Assembly: GCA_017620255.1 (NCBI GenBank)
Contig: JAFZQU010000028.1
Coordinates: forward strand, 124,001-188,000
Source of the DNA: Lachnospiraceae bacterium
GTDB taxonomy: Bacteria > Bacillota > Clostridia > Lachnospirales > Lachnospiraceae
DNA length: 64,000 bases
Direction: 5' to 3'
In this document: piece after piece, positions 25,106-34,387 of the stretch
Layout: each line of letters opens with the position of its first letter
Numbering within the stretch: position 1 is the stretch's first letter
Made by a program: the position numbers and the translations under genes
The notes under the pieces: generated by a model
Told to the model about the DNA's origin: nothing
What the model saw: only the letters and a program-made list of their open reading frames with translations
The model's database searches: none

Positions 25106-26986
25106 TCACACATCGTAATCCTCATCGAAGTCCAGATCCTCGTCGGATGCGTCCAGATCGAAGTCCATAAAATCGTCATCCTCATCATCCGGACCCGTTC
25201 TGTCAAAATCAAGATCTTTATGCTCATGCTTCTTCGGAAGCGGTAGCGGATTGTCCAGATATTCGATCTCTTTTTCCGTCTTGGTATCGGTCTTTGATTC
25301 AGCCTTCTTATCTGCTTTGGCTTCCGTTTTGTCTGTGGGCTTTTCTGCAGGTTTTTCGGCCGGCTTTTCGGCCGGTTTATCATCCGCGGTATCTTTTGCT
25401 TTATCCTTCACAGTATCTTTCCGGCTGTCTTCGGCGTTCTTCTTAGCCGCTTCCGCCTTCATCTGGGCAGCCTGTCTTGCTTCGGAAAGTTTGATCTGTT
25501 TATAGAACTCTTCGTTCATACCGATAAAGACAAGTGCTTTTGCACGCTCCAGAAAAGCGATCCGCTCTTCTTCCGTTTCCTCGACAACAGGTTCGCTCTC
25601 CGTATCTTCTTCGGGGCCAAGCAGCATCTGCAGGTTTTCATCAGCTAGCGCATGGTGATTTTCATACATATACTGCAGGCTGATGCCGCCGATCATCAGG
25701 ATCAGGATCAGGAAAAAGGCGGAATTGTATTCGTTTCCGGAACTCAAAAAGATCGTGAAGAATCCGGCGATCATGGCTGTCAGGGCAGGCATGATCCGGG
25801 GATGCTTGGATCTGATCATATAAAAGGCACAGGCGATCGATAAGATCAGCATGAACATGTAAAGGATCTGGCTTCCAAGCTGCATCCAGGCGATCTGTAC
25901 CGAAGAATAGGAAGATCCGTCCTCTTTATACAGGAAATAGTAATTTTCCGAGATCGCATGCTGCGGTGCATCGATCTTATCATTGAAACTTGCCACGATA
26001 TCCGTAAAGGAAAAGATGCTCTCACTGTCTGACATGAACGGATTGAATCTGGACGCAAATCCTGCGAGCAGTTCGGATACAGCCATTTCCGTGGCAAGAC
26101 TCATGACAAAGAGCATGATGAAAAAGACGGCAACCGAAATCCCGGCAATGATCAGGCTCATCTGCACGGACAGATGTCCGATCCGTCCGATAAAGAGAAC
26201 GCATAAGAGGATCAGGATGCTGACAGGTTCCATGAACAGCATGATCCCGAACAGAATGCCCGAAAATACAGCAGAGACGATCGTCCAGGCGTTTTTCTTT
26301 TTGGTCATCGGGATCACCGCCAGGAACAGGGCGAGCAATAAGACAGCCGCAAACAGTATCTGTGCGTCATAACTGTACACGGCAAAACCGTTTGAAGGCA
26401 TGAACAGGATCAGTGCAAACACAAACAGGGAACAGATACGCGAACTGAGCCTTCTTACGATCCCGTAAGCCAGAAAGGCAGATATCAGGAGCAGGATCGT
26501 ATTCGCTACGATCAGCACCCTGGACGGATCGAATGTAATGGGTATAAAGGGGGAAACGATCGCGCCCATGATGAAAAAGGCGGGCCGTCTCATCAGCTGC
26601 GGCATCATATCCATGCCGCCGATGCTTAAACTTCCGCTCGATAAAAGGTCTGCCACCCTGTAGCAGATACTCTCTTCCACAGGTACCGAGGATTCAAAAG
26701 AAACGCGTGAACGGACAAACAAAAAAGAAAGTAACAGCAAAAAAAGGATCTCCATGATCAGGAATCCGACACTGCCGTCACCTTCCGAGGAAAAAGCAAG
26801 CAGTTTTGTCATCAGGGATAACAAAATAAACGCCAAAACGAGGATTCCGCCAAATACAAGTACGTAGAAGAATCCTTCGTTTTGCGTGATCATCTGACGA
26901 TATACAGTGAAAAACAGCAGGTAACCGAACATCGTAAGACTGATCAGCGCACATATATTCAGGAATGTGGTCTTTTTTTTGCTCAT
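25106..26986 (-). CDS. Polytopic membrane protein with long charged C-terminal tail
   Basis: A 626-residue protein with about eleven or twelve hydrophobic segments in residues 1-430, laid out like large GT-C/ArnT-type glycosyltransferases (MMPQLMRRPAFFIMG loop, FMPSNGFAVYSYDAQ), but no catalytic aspartate pair could be fixed. Residues 455-560 are charged and helical, with a KPAEKPAEKPAEKPTDK repeat. The end has LDNPLPLPKKHEHKDLDFD followed by an aspartate-rich tail. I recall a NPLPLPKKH motif in related Lachnospiraceae membrane proteins, unverified. Upstream metY ends only 4 bases before its start, so the two are cotranscribed. A role in cell-surface polysaccharide work is a guess. Confidence 0.7.
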   Translation of the reverse strand: MSKKKTTFLNICALISLTMFGYLLFFTVYRQMITQNEGFFYVLVFGGILVLAFILLSLMTKLLAFSSEGDGSVGFLIMEILFLLLLSFLFVRSRVSFESSVPVEESICYRVADLLSSGSLSIGGMDMMPQLMRRPAFFIMGAIVSPFIPITFDPSRVLIVANTILLLISAFLAYGIVRRLSSRICSLFVFALILFMPSNGFAVYSYDAQILFAAVLLLALFLAVIPMTKKKNAWTIVSAVFSGILFGIMLFMEPVSILILLCVLFIGRIGHLSVQMSLIIAGISVAVFFIMLFVMSLATEMAVSELLAGFASRFNPFMSDSESIFSFTDIVASFNDKIDAPQHAISENYYFLYKEDGSSYSSVQIAWMQLGSQILYMFMLILSIACAFYMIRSKHPRIMPALTAMIAGFFTIFLSSGNEYNSAFFLILILMIGGISLQYMYENHHALADENLQMLLGPEEDTESEPVVEETEEERIAFLERAKALVFIGMNEEFYKQIKLSEARQAAQMKAEAAKKNAEDSRKDTVKDKAKDTADDKPAEKPAEKPAEKPTDKTEAKADKKAESKTDTKTEKEIEYLDNPLPLPKKHEHKDLDFDRTGPDDEDDDFMDFDLDASDEDLDFDEDYDV

Positions 26987-26990
26987 TTCC

Positions 26991-28271
26991 TTAATCAGCC
27001 AAAGCCTGCCTCAGATCTTCTATGATATCTTCGGCATTTTCAATACCGGTGGAAAAACGGATCAGGTCCGGTGAGATACCGGCTTCTTCAAGCTGCGCAT
27101 CCGTCATCTGCCTGTGGGTATGCGAAGCGGGATGCAGTACGCAGGTCCTCGCATCCGCCACATGCGTAACGATCGCAGCCAGTTTCAGCTTATCCATCAC
27201 TTTTTCAGATGCCGCTCTTCCGCCTTTGATCCCAAAGCAGAGAACGCCGCAGGTTCCGTTTGGCATATATTTCTCAGCCAATGCATGATAAGGATCATCC
27301 GGAAGTCCCGGATATCTGACCCAGGCAACCTTGGGGTGGTCCTTTAAGAAAGTCGCGACTTTTAACGCATTCTCACAGTGTCTCGGCATCCGCAGGTGCA
27401 GGGTCTCAAGCCCTACATTCAGCAGAAAGGCATTCTGCGGGGACTGGATGGAGCCCAGATCACGCATGAGCTGCGCCGTTGCTTTGGTAATATAGGCAAG
27501 TTTACCGAATTTCTCCGTATAGGTGATGCCGTGATAGGATTCATCCGGCGTCGTAAGTCCGGGGAATCTGTCGGCATGCGCATTCCAGTCAAAATTACCG
27601 GAATCCACAATGCAACCGCCAACAGTCAGTGCATGTCCGTCCATATATTTCGTTGTGGAATGCGTCACGATATCCGCTCCGAATTCAAACGGTCTGCAGT
27701 TGATGGGAGTTGCAAACGTATTGTCCACGATCAGAGGCACGCCGTGCGCATGCGCCGCGGTCGCAAATTTGTCAAAATCAAGCACCACCAGATTCGGATT
27801 GGAAATGGATTCCGCAAGCACGCATTTCGTATTCGGTAAAAATGCGGCATTCAGTTCCTCTGCGCTGCAATCCGGATCGATCACGGTACAATCGATCCCC
27901 ATCTTTTTCATGGTGCAGGTCAAAAGATTAAAGGTTCCGCCGTAAATACAGGAAGACATGATCACATGATCTCCCGTTTCACAGATATTGAAAACAGCAT
28001 AGTAATTAGCCGCCTGGCCAGAAGACGTCAGCATGCCGGCCACGCCGCCTTCCAATGCGGTGATCTTGGCTGCGACCGCATCATTGGTCGGATTGGCAAG
28101 CCTGGTATAAAAATATCCGCTGTCCTCGAGATCGAACAAACGGCCCATCTGCTCGGAAGTATCGTATTTAAAGGTAGTACTCTGATAGATCGGCAGGACT
28201 CTCGGTTCCCCTTTTGTCGGAGTCCAGCCGGCCTGTACACACAAAGTTTCTATTTTCTGATTCGGATCCAT
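26991..28271 (-). CDS. metY: O-acetylhomoserine sulfhydrylase
   Basis: A 426-residue PLP enzyme of the Cys/Met metabolism family. It joins O-acetylhomoserine and sulfide (or methanethiol) to homocysteine (or methionine). Family landmarks are IETLCVQAGWTPTKGEPRVL, YFYTRLANPTNDAV, the PLP-lysine region THSTTKYMDGHA, GGCIVDSGNFDW and the C-terminal LIRFSTGIENAEDI. Length is typical of MetY, longer than cystathionine enzymes. It uses homoserine-derived substrate, hence depends on asd. It lies between the unknown 28290-29051 gene (18-base gap) and the membrane protein. Confidence 0.93.
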   Translation of the reverse strand: MDPNQKIETLCVQAGWTPTKGEPRVLPIYQSTTFKYDTSEQMGRLFDLEDSGYFYTRLANPTNDAVAAKITALEGGVAGMLTSSGQAANYYAVFNICETGDHVIMSSCIYGGTFNLLTCTMKKMGIDCTVIDPDCSAEELNAAFLPNTKCVLAESISNPNLVVLDFDKFATAAHAHGVPLIVDNTFATPINCRPFEFGADIVTHSTTKYMDGHALTVGGCIVDSGNFDWNAHADRFPGLTTPDESYHGITYTEKFGKLAYITKATAQLMRDLGSIQSPQNAFLLNVGLETLHLRMPRHCENALKVATFLKDHPKVAWVRYPGLPDDPYHALAEKYMPNGTCGVLCFGIKGGRAASEKVMDKLKLAAIVTHVADARTCVLHPASHTHRQMTDAQLEEAGISPDLIRFSTGIENAEDIIEDLRQALAD

Positions 28272-28289
28272 ACTGTTATACCTTTCTGA

Positions 28290-29051
28290 TCATGAAACAT
28301 GTGAAACCATAAACTCCTGCTGAAGATTCCGCATCATGCTGACATACAGTTCCTTGCAGTCATGCATTCTGTTCTCTCCGATCAGGCTGATGCACGGTTC
28401 GATATAGTTCTGGTAGATCTGTTTGTAGATCTCATGCGCATTGTCTTTTTTGTTGATCCTGTTCACGATCGTGGGAGCGATATCATAATACTCGTCGATC
28501 AGCGTCTGCCCGTCGCTCTCGTCCAGAAGAAATCCGTCCCTGTAATCCTTGAGGATCTTTATCTCGCTGCAGTCCTCGCTCTTGCCGAGACTTAAGCAGA
28601 CGGCTGTTGTCACATAACAGAGTTTACGTTTAAAACCGCCGTTGATATCATCAAATGTGCCTGCTTTGATCTTATACTGCGTGAACGTTGCATTATATTC
28701 ATCCACAAGCTTAGGGACCATGGCCTCCTGAAAAGTTCCTTCAAATGCATTTAAGGCCGGCAGGATATAGACTACCATCATCGTGTTGTTATCGATCAGG
28801 TAGGAAGAACGTTTTGCTTTCTTCTGCGCTTCATAATCCTCTTTGGCAGACGCTGCGAATGTGTCTGCCAGTTCTTTGATCAGATTCTCTTTGTCATCTG
28901 CTTCCTGATATGCGCTTTCGATCTCTTGAAAAAGCGGGGAGTATTTCTCTAAAAAAGAATCAAACGCCTCCGCATATGTATCCCTTTTAAACTGATGCAT
29001 GTAAGCATCATTTCCCTGCAGCATAGCTGCAAATTCCTTATAAATATCCAA
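28290..29051 (-). CDS. Unknown protein with CFI-box-like C-terminal region
   Basis: A 253-residue soluble protein with no named family that I recognise. The first 120 residues are helical and charged. The second half has LCYVTTAVCLSLGKSEDC, then EIKILKDYRDGFLL and YYDIAPTIVNRI, a spacing of cysteine, threonine-alanine, arginine-aspartate and double tyrosine like the CFI-box C-terminal domain found at the ends of many unrelated bacterial proteins. The start is a TTG with AGAGGGG about eight bases upstream. It lies 12 bases after yebC and 18 before metY in one transcription unit. Confidence 0.7.
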   Translation of the reverse strand: MDIYKEFAAMLQGNDAYMHQFKRDTYAEAFDSFLEKYSPLFQEIESAYQEADDKENLIKELADTFAASAKEDYEAQKKAKRSSYLIDNNTMMVVYILPALNAFEGTFQEAMVPKLVDEYNATFTQYKIKAGTFDDINGGFKRKLCYVTTAVCLSLGKSEDCSEIKILKDYRDGFLLDESDGQTLIDEYYDIAPTIVNRINKKDNAHEIYKQIYQNYIEPCISLIGENRMHDCKELYVSMMRNLQQEFMVSHVS

Positions 29052-29063
29052 AACAGACCCCTC

Positions 29064-29792
29064 TTATTCGTCCCAGTTATGATATACAGCCTGCACATCA
29101 TCGTCCTCATCCAGAAGATCCAGCGTCTTCTGCAGTGAACGGATGGCATTCTCATCGGTCAGTTCCACATAGTTCTGCGGGATCATCGTAACCTCGGCAG
29201 AAACGTAGGTGATCTGATTCTCATCCAAAGCTTTTGTGACGTCCGTCAGTGTATCCGGATCCGTCAGGATCTCAAAGCTGTCGTCCTCTTCATTGAAATC
29301 CTCCGCACCCGCATCCAATGCGATCATCATAAGGTCATCCCCGTCAAGCGAACACTCTTCCTTATCGATGATGATCTGTCCGCGTTTATCGAACATAAAG
29401 GATACGCAACCCTGTGTACCGATATTGCCGTTCCCCTTTGTGAACGCGCTTCTGACATTGGCTGCGGTTCGGTTCTTGTTATCCGTCAGGGCATCCACGA
29501 TGATCGCGATCCCGTTCGGTCCGTATCCTTCATAAGTCACATATTCATAATTGACATTGCCGGCTTCCCCGGCAGCCTTCTTGATGCCGCGGTCGATGGT
29601 ATCGTTCGGCATATTGTTGGCTTTGGCTTTCTGGATCACCTGTGCGAGTTTGAAATTGTTGTTCGGGTCCGGTCCGCCTTCCTTTACGGCTACCGCAAGT
29701 TCTCTTCCGATGATCGTAAAGATCTTGCCTTTGGCCGCATCGTTTTTCTCTTTTTTATGTTTGATGTTGGCAAATTTTGAATGTCCTGACAT
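29064..29792 (-). CDS. yebC: YebC/PmpR family regulator or translation factor
   Basis: A 242-residue YebC-family protein with the hallmark start MSGHSKFANIKHKKEKNDAA and the motif NMPNDTIDRGIKKAAGE. Members have been described as DNA-binding regulators and, more recently, as factors helping ribosomes pass proline-rich stretches; which applies here is open. The acidic middle domain (EDFNEEDDSFEILTD) is typical. It has its own promoter at 29840-29868 and heads the unit yebC, unknown, metY, membrane protein. Confidence 0.93.
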   Translation of the reverse strand: MSGHSKFANIKHKKEKNDAAKGKIFTIIGRELAVAVKEGGPDPNNNFKLAQVIQKAKANNMPNDTIDRGIKKAAGEAGNVNYEYVTYEGYGPNGIAIIVDALTDNKNRTAANVRSAFTKGNGNIGTQGCVSFMFDKRGQIIIDKEECSLDGDDLMMIALDAGAEDFNEEDDSFEILTDPDTLTDVTKALDENQITYVSAEVTMIPQNYVELTDENAIRSLQKTLDLLDEDDDVQAVYHNWDE

Positions 29793-29839
29793 ACGTTTCC
29801 TTTCTCCGATCTGTTTATGATCATATTTTTCTATACAAC

Positions 29840-29868
29840 ACTATATCATGTATTTGTTCAATCATCAA
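29840..29868 (-). promoter_or_regulatory. Promoter for yebC
   Basis: Minus strand TTGATG (29863-29868), 17 bases, TATAGT (29840-29845). The -35 box overlaps the alr stop codon. Confidence 0.6.
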
Positions 29869-30992
29869 CCTACATATACTCGTGGCACACGCCCTGTAAT
29901 GTCACAAACGAATTCGTAGTTGAAACGCCCGGAAAGTGCTCCGAGTTCCTCGGCTGTGATCCTCTCATCCCCCTGTTCCCCGAGTAGCACCACTTCATCC
30001 ATGATCTTCACATCGGGAATATCCGATACATCGACCATCATCTGGTCCATGCAGACACGCCCTAAGATCTTAGCTCTTTTGCCCCGGATCAGTACATATC
30101 CTTTGGAGGAAAGCGTTCTCGGATATCCGTCCGCGTATCCGACAGGGATCGTTGCGACCCTTGTATGTTCACCGTTTGTTGTATAGGTTCCGCCATAACT
30201 GATCTGTGTTCCGCTCTTCAGGTCCTTGATATATACGACCCTGCTGTGCAGCGACATGGCCGGTTTTAAGGGGATATCCTTTCTGACTTCATCTGACGGC
30301 ATCAGGCCGTATAAGGTGATCCCGCAACGGACAAGATCCATATTGAACATCGGAAGATCCAGAATGGATGCGGAATTGGAGCAGTGTCTGTAAGTAAAGA
30401 TCACACCCTGCGCTTCACAGGCATTGATAAAGTTACTGAATCTCTCATACTGGTCGATGGCAAACTTTTTATCTTTTTCATCCGCTCTCGCAAAATGTGT
30501 CATGACACCTTCCATGCAAATATGCGGATAAGAAGCGATCTTTTTTGCAAGCAAAACGCCTGTATCATCAGCAGGTACGCCGATCCTGGACATACCGGTG
30601 TCCACTTTCAGATGCACATGCACATCCGTATTCAGTTTTGAGGCGCATTCGCTGAGTTCTGCAGCGGATTCTTCGGTGAAAACAACCATGGATATATGGT
30701 TTTGGATGAGTTCCGCATGATCTTCCGGGAACGTGTATCCCAAAATGAGAATCGGCTTTTCGATACCGTCCTGCCTGAGCGCAAGCGCTTCCTCACTTGT
30801 TGCAACGGCAAATCCGCGTATATAGGGAAGATCCGTGATCCTTTCCGCAATGGCTTTTGCCCCGTGTCCGTAGCCGTTAGCCTTGATCACGGCTATGATC
30901 CCCGTATCTTCTTTTGTGAGTTCATGCATCCTGTCCAGATTGTAAACAATATTGCCAAGGTTTATGTTGGCATAGATCCGTTCAACACTCAT
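29865..30992 (-). CDS. alr: Alanine racemase
   Basis: A 375-residue PLP enzyme making D-alanine for peptidoglycan. The PLP lysine is in AVIKANGYGHGAKAIA near residue 38; the second catalytic base tyrosine lies in SYGGTYTTNGEH; GRVCMDQMMVDVSDI and the C-terminal FVCDITGRVPRVYV are typical. It follows nnr by 19 bases and is the last gene of the run that starts at 35788. Confidence 0.96.
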   Translation of the reverse strand: MSVERIYANINLGNIVYNLDRMHELTKEDTGIIAVIKANGYGHGAKAIAERITDLPYIRGFAVATSEEALALRQDGIEKPILILGYTFPEDHAELIQNHISMVVFTEESAAELSECASKLNTDVHVHLKVDTGMSRIGVPADDTGVLLAKKIASYPHICMEGVMTHFARADEKDKKFAIDQYERFSNFINACEAQGVIFTYRHCSNSASILDLPMFNMDLVRCGITLYGLMPSDEVRKDIPLKPAMSLHSRVVYIKDLKSGTQISYGGTYTTNGEHTRVATIPVGYADGYPRTLSSKGYVLIRGKRAKILGRVCMDQMMVDVSDIPDVKIMDEVVLLGEQGDERITAEELGALSGRFNYEFVCDITGRVPRVYVG

Positions 30993-31011
30993 ATTCTTCT
31001 CTTCTATGTAC

Positions 31012-32508
31012 TTATTGCAGATATTCTTTAAACTGTCCGGTCAGATCGGATGCGGTCATACCCGATTGTCCGAAGATCTTTGCTGCAGCATCTCCCGCAC
31101 GCCCGTGTATATATGCACCGTAGGCAGCAGCAGCAAGCGGTTTAAGGCCCTGCGCCCTCAATGCCGCAACAAGACCAAGCAGCACATCCCCTGATCCCGC
31201 GGTTGCCATTCCTGCGTTGCCGGAGAGGTTCAGGTATGTGGTCGTTCCGTCACTGATCACCGTCCTTGCATCTTTGAGTACACAAGTACAGTGATTTTTC
31301 CCTGCAAAATCCCTGCAGGCACTGACCGGGTCCGCTTTGATCTCAGATACGCCAAGGCCGGTCAGCCTTGAGAATTCTTTGAGATGCGGCGTAAGGATCA
31401 GTTCTCTTCCGTCTTCTGCCGGGAATCCGTATGATTTTCTGCCTTCTGCGATCAGATTAATGGCGTCCGCATCCAGGATGAGCGGTAATCGGCTCCCGGA
31501 TAATACCGTCCTTAAGATCGATCCGGCAAGGTCTGAAGTAGAGATCCCGGGTCCGATCGCGATCACATCCGCCCATTGCATGGCTTCCGGAAGAGATGTC
31601 AGTTCGTCGTCATAGGTTGTGACCATCGCCTCCGGGACCGCCTGCAGCAGGATGTCCCTGTTGTTTTGATGCGTAAAGACGCGTACCATCCCGATGCCGG
31701 CATGAAAAGCTGCTTTGGCGGAAAGCACTGCAGCGCCGCCAACTTCGGCGCTCCCTGCGATCAGAAGCAGTTTCCCGAAGGTTCCTTTATGCGAATCCGG
31801 TTTCCGGTTCACGGGCGGCAGATCCGTATCTTCGAGTGCATAAAGATCTTCAGTTTCATATGCATAATCCTGTCTGATACCGATGGGATGCATCCGGATC
31901 TGTCCGCAATATGTATGTCCCGGATACAGGAACTGACCTGTCTTGTAGGCTCCGTATGTGACTGTCAGGTCACTCTTTACGGCTTCTCCTTCTATGGCGC
32001 CTGTCGTTGCATTGACGCCTGACGGTATATCCACGCTTACCCTGCCGCATTCCATGGCGTTCAGATAGCGGATCAGTTCACACAGTTTCTCATCGATTGC
32101 CCTGTTTAATCCGACGCCGAAGATCGCATCGACAAGAAGCGACGGTGCAGATGATCCGAGATAAACGATACAGTCTTCTTCAGACCCTTCCGTAACGCTG
32201 ACGCCTGTCTTTTGTGCGATCCGTATCTGGTGTGCGCATTCGGAATCAGACGAAGGTGTTCCAAGCACAAATACTTCGGAACAGATCCCCTTTTCTTTCA
32301 GGATCCTTGCGATACAGACACCGTCCCCGCCGTTATTGCCGCATCCTGCGATCACAATGACCCGTGACAAGGAAAAACCGCCCGCTAGGATCTCTTCTAC
32401 GGTGCAAAGTGCAGCGCGTTCCATCAGGACCGCCTGCGGCATCTCCAGATCGCGGATGGTTTCCATGTCAATTTGTTTCATGCGACGGCTATTCAGTAGT
32501 CTTTTCAT
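31012..32508 (-). CDS. nnr: Bifunctional NAD(P)H-hydrate epimerase/dehydratase
   Basis: A 498-residue fusion of a YjeF N-terminal epimerase domain (about 1-210, IVIAGCGNNGGDGVCIAR, VDAIFGVGLNR, VSVDIPSGVNATTG) and a C-terminal dehydratase domain of the carbohydrate-kinase fold (about 225-495, GTFGKLLLIAGSAEVGGAAV, AIGPGIST, LSGNAGMATAGSGDVLLG). It repairs hydrated NADH and NADPH. The ORF overlaps the upstream coiled-coil gene by 20 bases, and its first ATG has no ribosome binding site, suggesting coupled translation or a later start such as MKQIDMETIRDL. Confidence 0.94.
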   Translation of the reverse strand: MKRLLNSRRMKQIDMETIRDLEMPQAVLMERAALCTVEEILAGGFSLSRVIVIAGCGNNGGDGVCIARILKEKGICSEVFVLGTPSSDSECAHQIRIAQKTGVSVTEGSEEDCIVYLGSSAPSLLVDAIFGVGLNRAIDEKLCELIRYLNAMECGRVSVDIPSGVNATTGAIEGEAVKSDLTVTYGAYKTGQFLYPGHTYCGQIRMHPIGIRQDYAYETEDLYALEDTDLPPVNRKPDSHKGTFGKLLLIAGSAEVGGAAVLSAKAAFHAGIGMVRVFTHQNNRDILLQAVPEAMVTTYDDELTSLPEAMQWADVIAIGPGISTSDLAGSILRTVLSGSRLPLILDADAINLIAEGRKSYGFPAEDGRELILTPHLKEFSRLTGLGVSEIKADPVSACRDFAGKNHCTCVLKDARTVISDGTTTYLNLSGNAGMATAGSGDVLLGLVAALRAQGLKPLAAAAYGAYIHGRAGDAAAKIFGQSGMTASDLTGQFKEYLQ

Positions 32509-33136
32509 TTTCTGATTTTTTCAGGGAAGGGAGCGTCGGCTCGTATTTCATGTCAAACAGTTCCATGACATCATGGCCGAAGATATCATGCATAAAGCCA
32601 TAGAGCTCGGCGTTGTTCACTTCCTTGTTCTGTTTCTTTAAGATATTCTTTTTCAGACTGACCCTGACTTCCCGGATCCACGCGGCGATCTCCTCGATCT
32701 CGCTCGTGTTGGCCTGCAGTTTTTCGTAGCACAGATCCATCGTTTTGATCATCAGTTCCTTATTGATCTGATCGATCTCACGCGGAAGTTCCATCAGTTC
32801 ATCTTCGTTTTTTTCAAGCTTCTCGTTCACTTCATTGATCAGGCGCTTGTTTTCGTCGAGTTTTTTTTCCGTCTGCGCGTTTGTATTGGTCTCAATCCCG
32901 TCCATATGGCCCACGATCTCATCCATCAGATTGTTCTTGATGCGCTTGAGTTCTTTATTTTCGTTGTTCAGTTTTCCCTGCCTCTTTAAAACAACCTGCA
33001 GTTTTCCCTCCAGTTCCTTGATCTCGTCGGTCGTGCCTGTTTTAGAAAACAGTTTATGCCACTTCGGATCCAGGATGAGGACAGGGATCTTCTTCCCAAC
33101 CAATGCATTTTTGAACTGTTCTTCCCGGTCTGCCAT
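32489..33136 (-). CDS. Unknown coiled-coil protein
   Basis: A 215-residue charged soluble protein. Residues about 35-135 are a long coiled coil rich in lysine, glutamate and asparagine (KELEGKLQVVLKRQGKLNNE and following). The ends are more conserved-looking: a start with GKKIPVLILDPKWHKLF and a C-terminal part ELYGFMHDIFGHDVMELFDM before a charged tail. No known domain recognised. It is 12 bases from icd and overlaps nnr by 20 bases, so it belongs to the same operon, but the neighbours do not suggest a function. Confidence 0.75.
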   Translation of the reverse strand: MADREEQFKNALVGKKIPVLILDPKWHKLFSKTGTTDEIKELEGKLQVVLKRQGKLNNENKELKRIKNNLMDEIVGHMDGIETNTNAQTEKKLDENKRLINEVNEKLEKNEDELMELPREIDQINKELMIKTMDLCYEKLQANTSEIEEIAAWIREVRVSLKKNILKKQNKEVNNAELYGFMHDIFGHDVMELFDMKYEPTLPSLKKSENEKTTE

Positions 33137-33148
33137 ATCGTTACCCTG

Positions 33149-34363
33149 TTATGCTGGTTCAGCTTCCAGTGTCTTTCTGATCTCTTTGATAAAATCAAGG
33201 CTGTTCAGTGCGATCGGATCGGGCAGGGTTGTGATCAGTATCAGGTCTTTAGTCATTCTGCCGGATTCGATCGTAGCGATCGTAGCCTTTTCCAGTGCAT
33301 CCGCAAAACGCATCAGGGCAGGGATATCATCCAGCTCCCCTCTCTTCCTTAAGGCGCCTGACCATGCAAAGATCGTCGCAACGGAATTGGTGGAAGTCTC
33401 TTCCCCGTTCAGATGCTTGTAATAATGGCGCTGTACTGTTCCGTGCGCCGCTTCATATTCATAAACGCCCGAGGGCGAAACAAGCACGGATGTCATCATG
33501 GCAAGCGAGCCGAATGCCGATGAGATCATATCGCTCATCACATCCCCGTCATAGTTTTTGCAGGCCCAGATCATACCGCCTTCGGATTTCATGATCCTGG
33601 CCACGATATCGTCGATCAGGGAATAGAAGTATGTGATCCCTAAGGCTTCGAATTTCTCTTTATATTCGCTGTCGTAGATCTCCTGGAACACATCCTTGAA
33701 ATGGTGGTCGTACTGCTTGCTGATCGTGTCTTTCGCACCAAACCAGAGATCCTGTTTCTGATCGAGCGCATAGTTAAAGCAGCTTCTGGCAAAGCTTTCG
33801 ATGGAGGGCGTACAGTTATGCAGGCCCTGGATCACGCCGCCGTTTTCGTCAAAATCATGGATCAGCTGTCTCTTTTCACTCCCGTCAGCACCCGTGAATA
33901 CAAGTTCCGCCTTGCCGGCTTTCTCGAGCAGCATCTCGGTATTGCTGTATACATCACCGTATGCGTGTCTTGCGATCGTGATCGGCTTTTTCCAGGATCT
34001 GACATTGGGCTCGATCCCTTTTACAATGATCGGCGTACGGAAGACCGTGCCGTTTAAGATCGAGCGGATCGTGCCGTTGGGGCTCTTCCACATCTTCTTC
34101 AAGTCATACTCTTTTACTCTGGCGGCATTGGGTGTGATCGTCGCACATTTAACGGCAACGCCGTATTTGGCCGTTGCATGGGCGGAGTCGATCGTTACCT
34201 GATCATCCGTTTCATTCCGGTATGCAAGTCCCAGATCGTAATATTCGCTTTTCAGATCCACAAACGGAAGGATGAGTTCGTCTTTGATCATCTTCCAGAG
34301 GATCCTGGTCATCTCATCGCCATCCATTTCCACCAGAGGTGTTTTCATTGCAATTCTGTCCAT
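33149..34363 (-). CDS. icd: NADP-dependent isocitrate dehydrogenase, eukaryote-like type
   Basis: A 404-residue enzyme oxidising isocitrate to 2-oxoglutarate. The start [20 protein letters not shown], then [28 protein letters not shown] and [12 protein letters not shown], mark the subfamily also found in the eukaryotic cytosol rather than the E. coli-type Icd. AAHGTVxRHY with arginine and histidine is typical of NADP use. It lies 24 bases after the putative Re-citrate synthase gene; the pair supplies glutamate carbon. Aconitase is not in the window. Confidence 0.95.
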   Translation of the reverse strand: MDRIAMKTPLVEMDGDEMTRILWKMIKDELILPFVDLKSEYYDLGLAYRNETDDQVTIDSAHATAKYGVAVKCATITPNAARVKEYDLKKMWKSPNGTIRSILNGTVFRTPIIVKGIEPNVRSWKKPITIARHAYGDVYSNTEMLLEKAGKAELVFTGADGSEKRQLIHDFDENGGVIQGLHNCTPSIESFARSCFNYALDQKQDLWFGAKDTISKQYDHHFKDVFQEIYDSEYKEKFEALGITYFYSLIDDIVARIMKSEGGMIWACKNYDGDVMSDMISSAFGSLAMMTSVLVSPSGVYEYEAAHGTVQRHYYKHLNGEETSTNSVATIFAWSGALRKRGELDDIPALMRFADALEKATIATIESGRMTKDLILITTLPDPIALNSLDFIKEIRKTLEAEPA

Positions 34364-34387
34364 GATTTTACCTTATCTCCTGTTTTA

